Assembly: GCA_035471805.1 (NCBI GenBank)
Contig: DATIPS010000010.1
Location: 1-64,000 of the forward strand
Origin: Acidimicrobiia bacterium
Lineage (GTDB): Bacteria; Actinomycetota; Acidimicrobiia; Spongiisociales; JAHEDJ01
Direction of reading: 5' to 3'
DNA: 64,000 bases
Part shown: in pieces, positions 62,236-64,000 of the stretch
Position numbering within the stretch: position 1 is the first letter of the stretch
Layout: each line of letters begins with the position of its first letter
The notes under the pieces: model-generated
Databases searched by the model: none
What the model saw: only the letters and a program-made list of their open reading frames with translations
What the model was told of the DNA's origin: nothing
Position numbers and translations under genes: made by a program

Positions 62236-62726
62236 GGCGGGCGAACGCCCAGCTCACGGTCCAGCATGAGAAGGGCGGTGCGATCCTCACCGATCATCTT
62301 GAGTTGCTCAACGATCAAACCAACGGTCGCCTCCTCCTCGATCTGCTCTTCGACAAACCAGTTCAGAAGCGGATAGCTGGCGAAGTCGCGCTCATCGGTA
62401 GCCAAGGCATAGAGATTGTTGATGGCCGCCGTCACTTTCCGTTCATGACCCAGCGAGGCCTCGAACGCCGACAATGCAGTGTCCAGCGACAAACCGGGGG
62501 CAGGAATCGAGTTCAGCTCTACATGACCCTCACGTTCCAATACGAAATCGAAGAACTTCATCGCGTGGAGGCGCTCTTCCTCTGCCTGCAATCTCATCCA
62601 TGCCGACATTCCGGGGAGGTTCTCCTCATCGAGGAACGCAGCCATCTGCAGGTAGGCGTACGACGAGGCAAGCTCGAGATTGATCTGTTCGTTGAAAGCT
62701 GTTTCGAGGTTCGTGCTGATCGGCAT
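62217..62726 (-). CDS. ferritin-like iron-storage protein
   Basis: 169 residues from ATG 62726 with AGGAG upstream. Ferritin family four-helix layout: LETAFNEQINLELASSYAYLQ (first Glu), MRLQAEEERLHAMKFFDFV (EExxH) and YPLLNWFVEEQIEEEATV. Ferroxidase-site residues Glu, Glu, His and the later Glu pair are present, so it should oxidise Fe(II) and store iron as a 24-mer. No heme-ligand Met specific for bacterioferritin is evident. Divergent from the kinase gene. Confidence 0.92.
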   Translation of the reverse strand: MPISTNLETAFNEQINLELASSYAYLQMAAFLDEENLPGMSAWMRLQAEEERLHAMKFFDFVLEREGHVELNSIPAPGLSLDTALSAFEASLGHERKVTAAINNLYALATDERDFASYPLLNWFVEEQIEEEATVGLIVEQLKMIGEDRTALLMLDRELGVRPPAAEGQ

Positions 62727-62832
62727 GTGAATCTCCTGACGAAAGACGATTTGGCAATGATATCGGCTGGTGCGCTGATGGAATCGCCGCCTCACGAGCC
62801 GGTTACCCTGAGGCTCGACGAAGGGAGCAGCC

Positions 62833-63474
62833 TTGCGCGGCGACATCATCATCGTTGAGGACCATCACCGGGCGGCGGCCTCTGCGATCGTGGAGAGGAT
62901 ATTGCCGTCGATCGTCTCAAAACCGGCCCGCTACACGCTCACCGTCGCCGGTGAGTCGGGAAGCGGGAAGTCGGAGACGGCCAAGGCAATCGCCGAGGCG
63001 CTCGGAAAGAGAGGGGTATCTTCCGAAGTGCTCCAACAGGACGACTACTTCGTTTATCCGCCCCGCACGAATCATCAAGCCAGAGTCGCCGACATCGACT
63101 GGGTCGGGACCAACGAGGTACTCATCGACCTCCTCGACGGCCATCTGGCCGCAGCCGTGGCGGGCGAGGATCACATCGAGAAACCCCTCGTGATCTACAA
63201 CGACGACACGATCACGACTGAAGTGATGTCGCTCGCCGGAATCGACGTCATCATCGCCGAGGGAACCTATACCAGCCTCCTGGACAACGTGGACACGAGG
63301 GTGTTCATTGCTCGCAACCGGCTCGAAACCCGAGCAGCTCGCCGGCAGCGGGGACGCGAGCCCATGGACCCATTCATCGAGCGCGTTCTCGAGATCGAGC
63401 ACGAGATAATCGCACCGCACAGAGCTCGTGCAGATATCGTCATAACCCGTGATTACGACGTCGAGTTCGTCTGA
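62833..63474 (+). CDS. uridine kinase-like P-loop protein
   Basis: 213 residues from TTG 62833 (AAGGGAG upstream). P-loop GESGSGKSE (about 37-45), Asp pair in LQQDDYFVYPPR (about 65), and IIAEGTYTSLL (Walker-B-like) with a C-terminal LETRAARRQRGREPMDP Arg-rich lid. Features match uridine/cytidine or related P-loop kinases, but the acceptor substrate cannot be read from sequence; a phosphoribulokinase-type role is also possible. Divergent from ferritin with 106 bp between. Confidence 0.82.
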   Translation: MRGDIIIVEDHHRAAASAIVERILPSIVSKPARYTLTVAGESGSGKSETAKAIAEALGKRGVSSEVLQQDDYFVYPPRTNHQARVADIDWVGTNEVLIDLLDGHLAAAVAGEDHIEKPLVIYNDDTITTEVMSLAGIDVIIAEGTYTSLLDNVDTRVFIARNRLETRAARRQRGREPMDPFIERVLEIEHEIIAPHRARADIVITRDYDVEFV

Positions 63475-63691
63475 AGAACCCCCCGGGCCGGCACTTCCGC
63501 GACCTCAACCGCGCCATCGATGTCTCACATCGACCCCCGCCCCCTGACATGCTCGACCGGGCCCTACCCACGATCGGCCTGCAAGACGGGCGCCGCGCAA
63601 GTTGGGGGCGAACTCCAGACAAAAGCCCGAGGCGTCCTCGCAAGCCGTATTCGTAGCCGGACCCCCGCCCGCTATCTGCCATGATTTGCCA
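63475..63691. other. non-coding region downstream of the kinase gene
   Basis: About 217 bp with no convincing reading frame. A short hairpin (CGAGG-CGT-CCTCG, near 63631) is visible. I looked for conserved riboswitch cores (such as the c-di-AMP type) and did not find one. Confidence 0.4.
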
Positions 63692-63728
63692 GACAAGACT
63701 TGTCCTATCCCGACAATGCGCATACCCT
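63692..63728 (+). promoter_or_regulatory. candidate promoter with overlapping palindromic operator
   Basis: TTGTCC (63700-63705) and TACCCT (63723-63728) are exactly 17 bp apart. GACAAG-A-CTTGTC (63692-63704) is a perfect 6-1-6 palindrome overlapping the -35 box, as expected for a repressor or activator site. The following leader holds the hairpin at 63734. Confidence 0.5.
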
Positions 63729-63733
63729 GACCG

Positions 63734-63763
63734 CCGGTTGGGGCACTCCAGCCGGGATTTTTT
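63734..63763 (+). terminator. intrinsic-terminator-like hairpin right before the last start codon
   Basis: CCGGTTGG and CCAGCCGG (one G-T pair) form an 8-bp stem with loop GGCACT, followed by GA and six T (63758-63763). ATG 63770 follows 6 nt later. Either it ends transcripts from the kinase gene, or it is an attenuator in the leader of the downstream gene. Confidence 0.65.
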
Positions 63764-63769
63764 CACTTC

Positions 63770-64000
63770 ATGCGACGTTTCGCTTTCCTCATTGCCGCAG
63801 GCACCACATTCATCGCTCTCTTCTTCGGCGGGTTTGCCGTCTTCGCGCCGAAGTCCGTCGACGCGCCCACCCCGCCGGCCGAAGTGACGGTTCCGACGGA
63901 GCGTGGTGAGGCCGCCGGACGGCTCGCCAGCATGTCGTTCTCGGCAGTCGCCTCCAGTGCAATCCCGGCGCAGAGGGCGATCTCGCTCGACCCCCTCGCC
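63770..64000 (+). CDS. N-terminal part of an exported or membrane-anchored protein (cut by the window end)
   Basis: 77 codons, open to the window edge. MRRFAFLIAAGTTFIALFFGG is a positively charged, hydrophobic signal or anchor, followed by a Pro/Ala/Val linker (PTPPAEVTVPTE) and then a Ser/Ala-rich region. Such layout is common for secreted actinobacterial cell-wall enzymes, but no domain is reached, so no function is assigned. There is no clear Shine-Dalgarno; the terminator-like hairpin lies just before the start. Confidence 0.6.
   Translation, partial: MRRFAFLIAAGTTFIALFFGGFAVFAPKSVDAPTPPAEVTVPTERGEAAGRLASMSFSAVASSAIPAQRAISLDPLA

Noticed and set aside
63475-63769. Possible riboswitch (c-di-AMP or c-di-GMP type) before the last gene
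   Set aside because: I looked for the conserved cores of these classes and did not see them; only a promoter, a palindrome and a terminator-like hairpin can be supported.

Overview
The window reads as a stretch of an actinobacterial chromosome (Actinomycetota, most likely an Acidimicrobiia-type lineage; this is inference). It is G+C-rich with heavy use of GTG/TTG starts. It has actinobacterial SOS boxes of the CGAAC-N4-GTTCG type, a RamB-type acetate regulator, a TIGR03084/mycothiol-type DinB protein, DUF4032 and DUF3352 proteins, both RNase Y and RNase J, and several genes with a -10 hexamer 6-9 nt before the start codon (leaderless mRNAs). No rRNA, CRISPR array or intact mobile element is visible.

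Layout. 1-700: end of an unknown membrane protein and a frameshifted tyrosine-recombinase remnant abutting a tRNA-Val. 704-981: tRNA Gly-Cys-Val operon. 1023-12953: DNA/RNA housekeeping block: dut, a zinc-ribbon membrane protein, nrdR, a LysM SOS protein, lexA, dapF-miaA-miaB, rny, recA, thpR, cinA. lexA and the LysM gene share a divergent region with four SOS boxes; recA has a fifth. 13022-17483: glyoxylate shunt (aceB-aceA) divergent from a RamB-like regulator. 17539-20846: E1alpha-E1beta-E2 2-oxoacid dehydrogenase operon without E3. 20921-35003: DUF3352 protein, ftsK, rnj, dapA, a thioredoxin-TPR protein, cyclophilin, two Thr-rich lipoproteins, dapB and an M16 peptidase. 35065-39072: epoxide-hydrolase-like enzyme, then a CobT-like VWA protein with an HExxH motif overlapping a CobS-like AAA+ ATPase. 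39141-45716: Tag-like glycosylase, LOG protein, DinB-type protein, BtpA, enoyl-CoA hydratase, PD-(D/E)XK-like protein, HD-GYP protein and a lipoprotein. 45900-64000: giant Lhr helicase, DUF4032 protein, oxidoreductases, Usp, orphan D12 adenine methyltransferase, YajQ, ABC exporter, lipoate-ligase-like protein, ECF sigma factor with an Ig-like membrane protein, an AroQ-alpha/beta-hydrolase fusion, ferritin, a uridine-kinase-like protein and a truncated exported protein.

How the parts connect. lexA, recA and the LysM gene form a visible SOS regulon. aceBA plus the RamB-like regulator form an acetate/short-fatty-acid module, close to the acyl-CoA-forming dehydrogenase, whose lipoyl domain could be served by the lipoate-ligase-like protein. 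dapA, dapB and dapF supply diaminopimelate/lysine.

The most interesting items are the CobS/CobT-like pair with a metallopeptidase motif and degenerate Walker motifs, the AroQ-hydrolase fusion, a dispersed 60-bp-period inverted-repeat family (28691-28810 and 45757-45870), a 24-bp-arm hairpin after rnj, a heptanucleotide array between thpR and recA, and an intrinsic-terminator structure directly before the last start codon.
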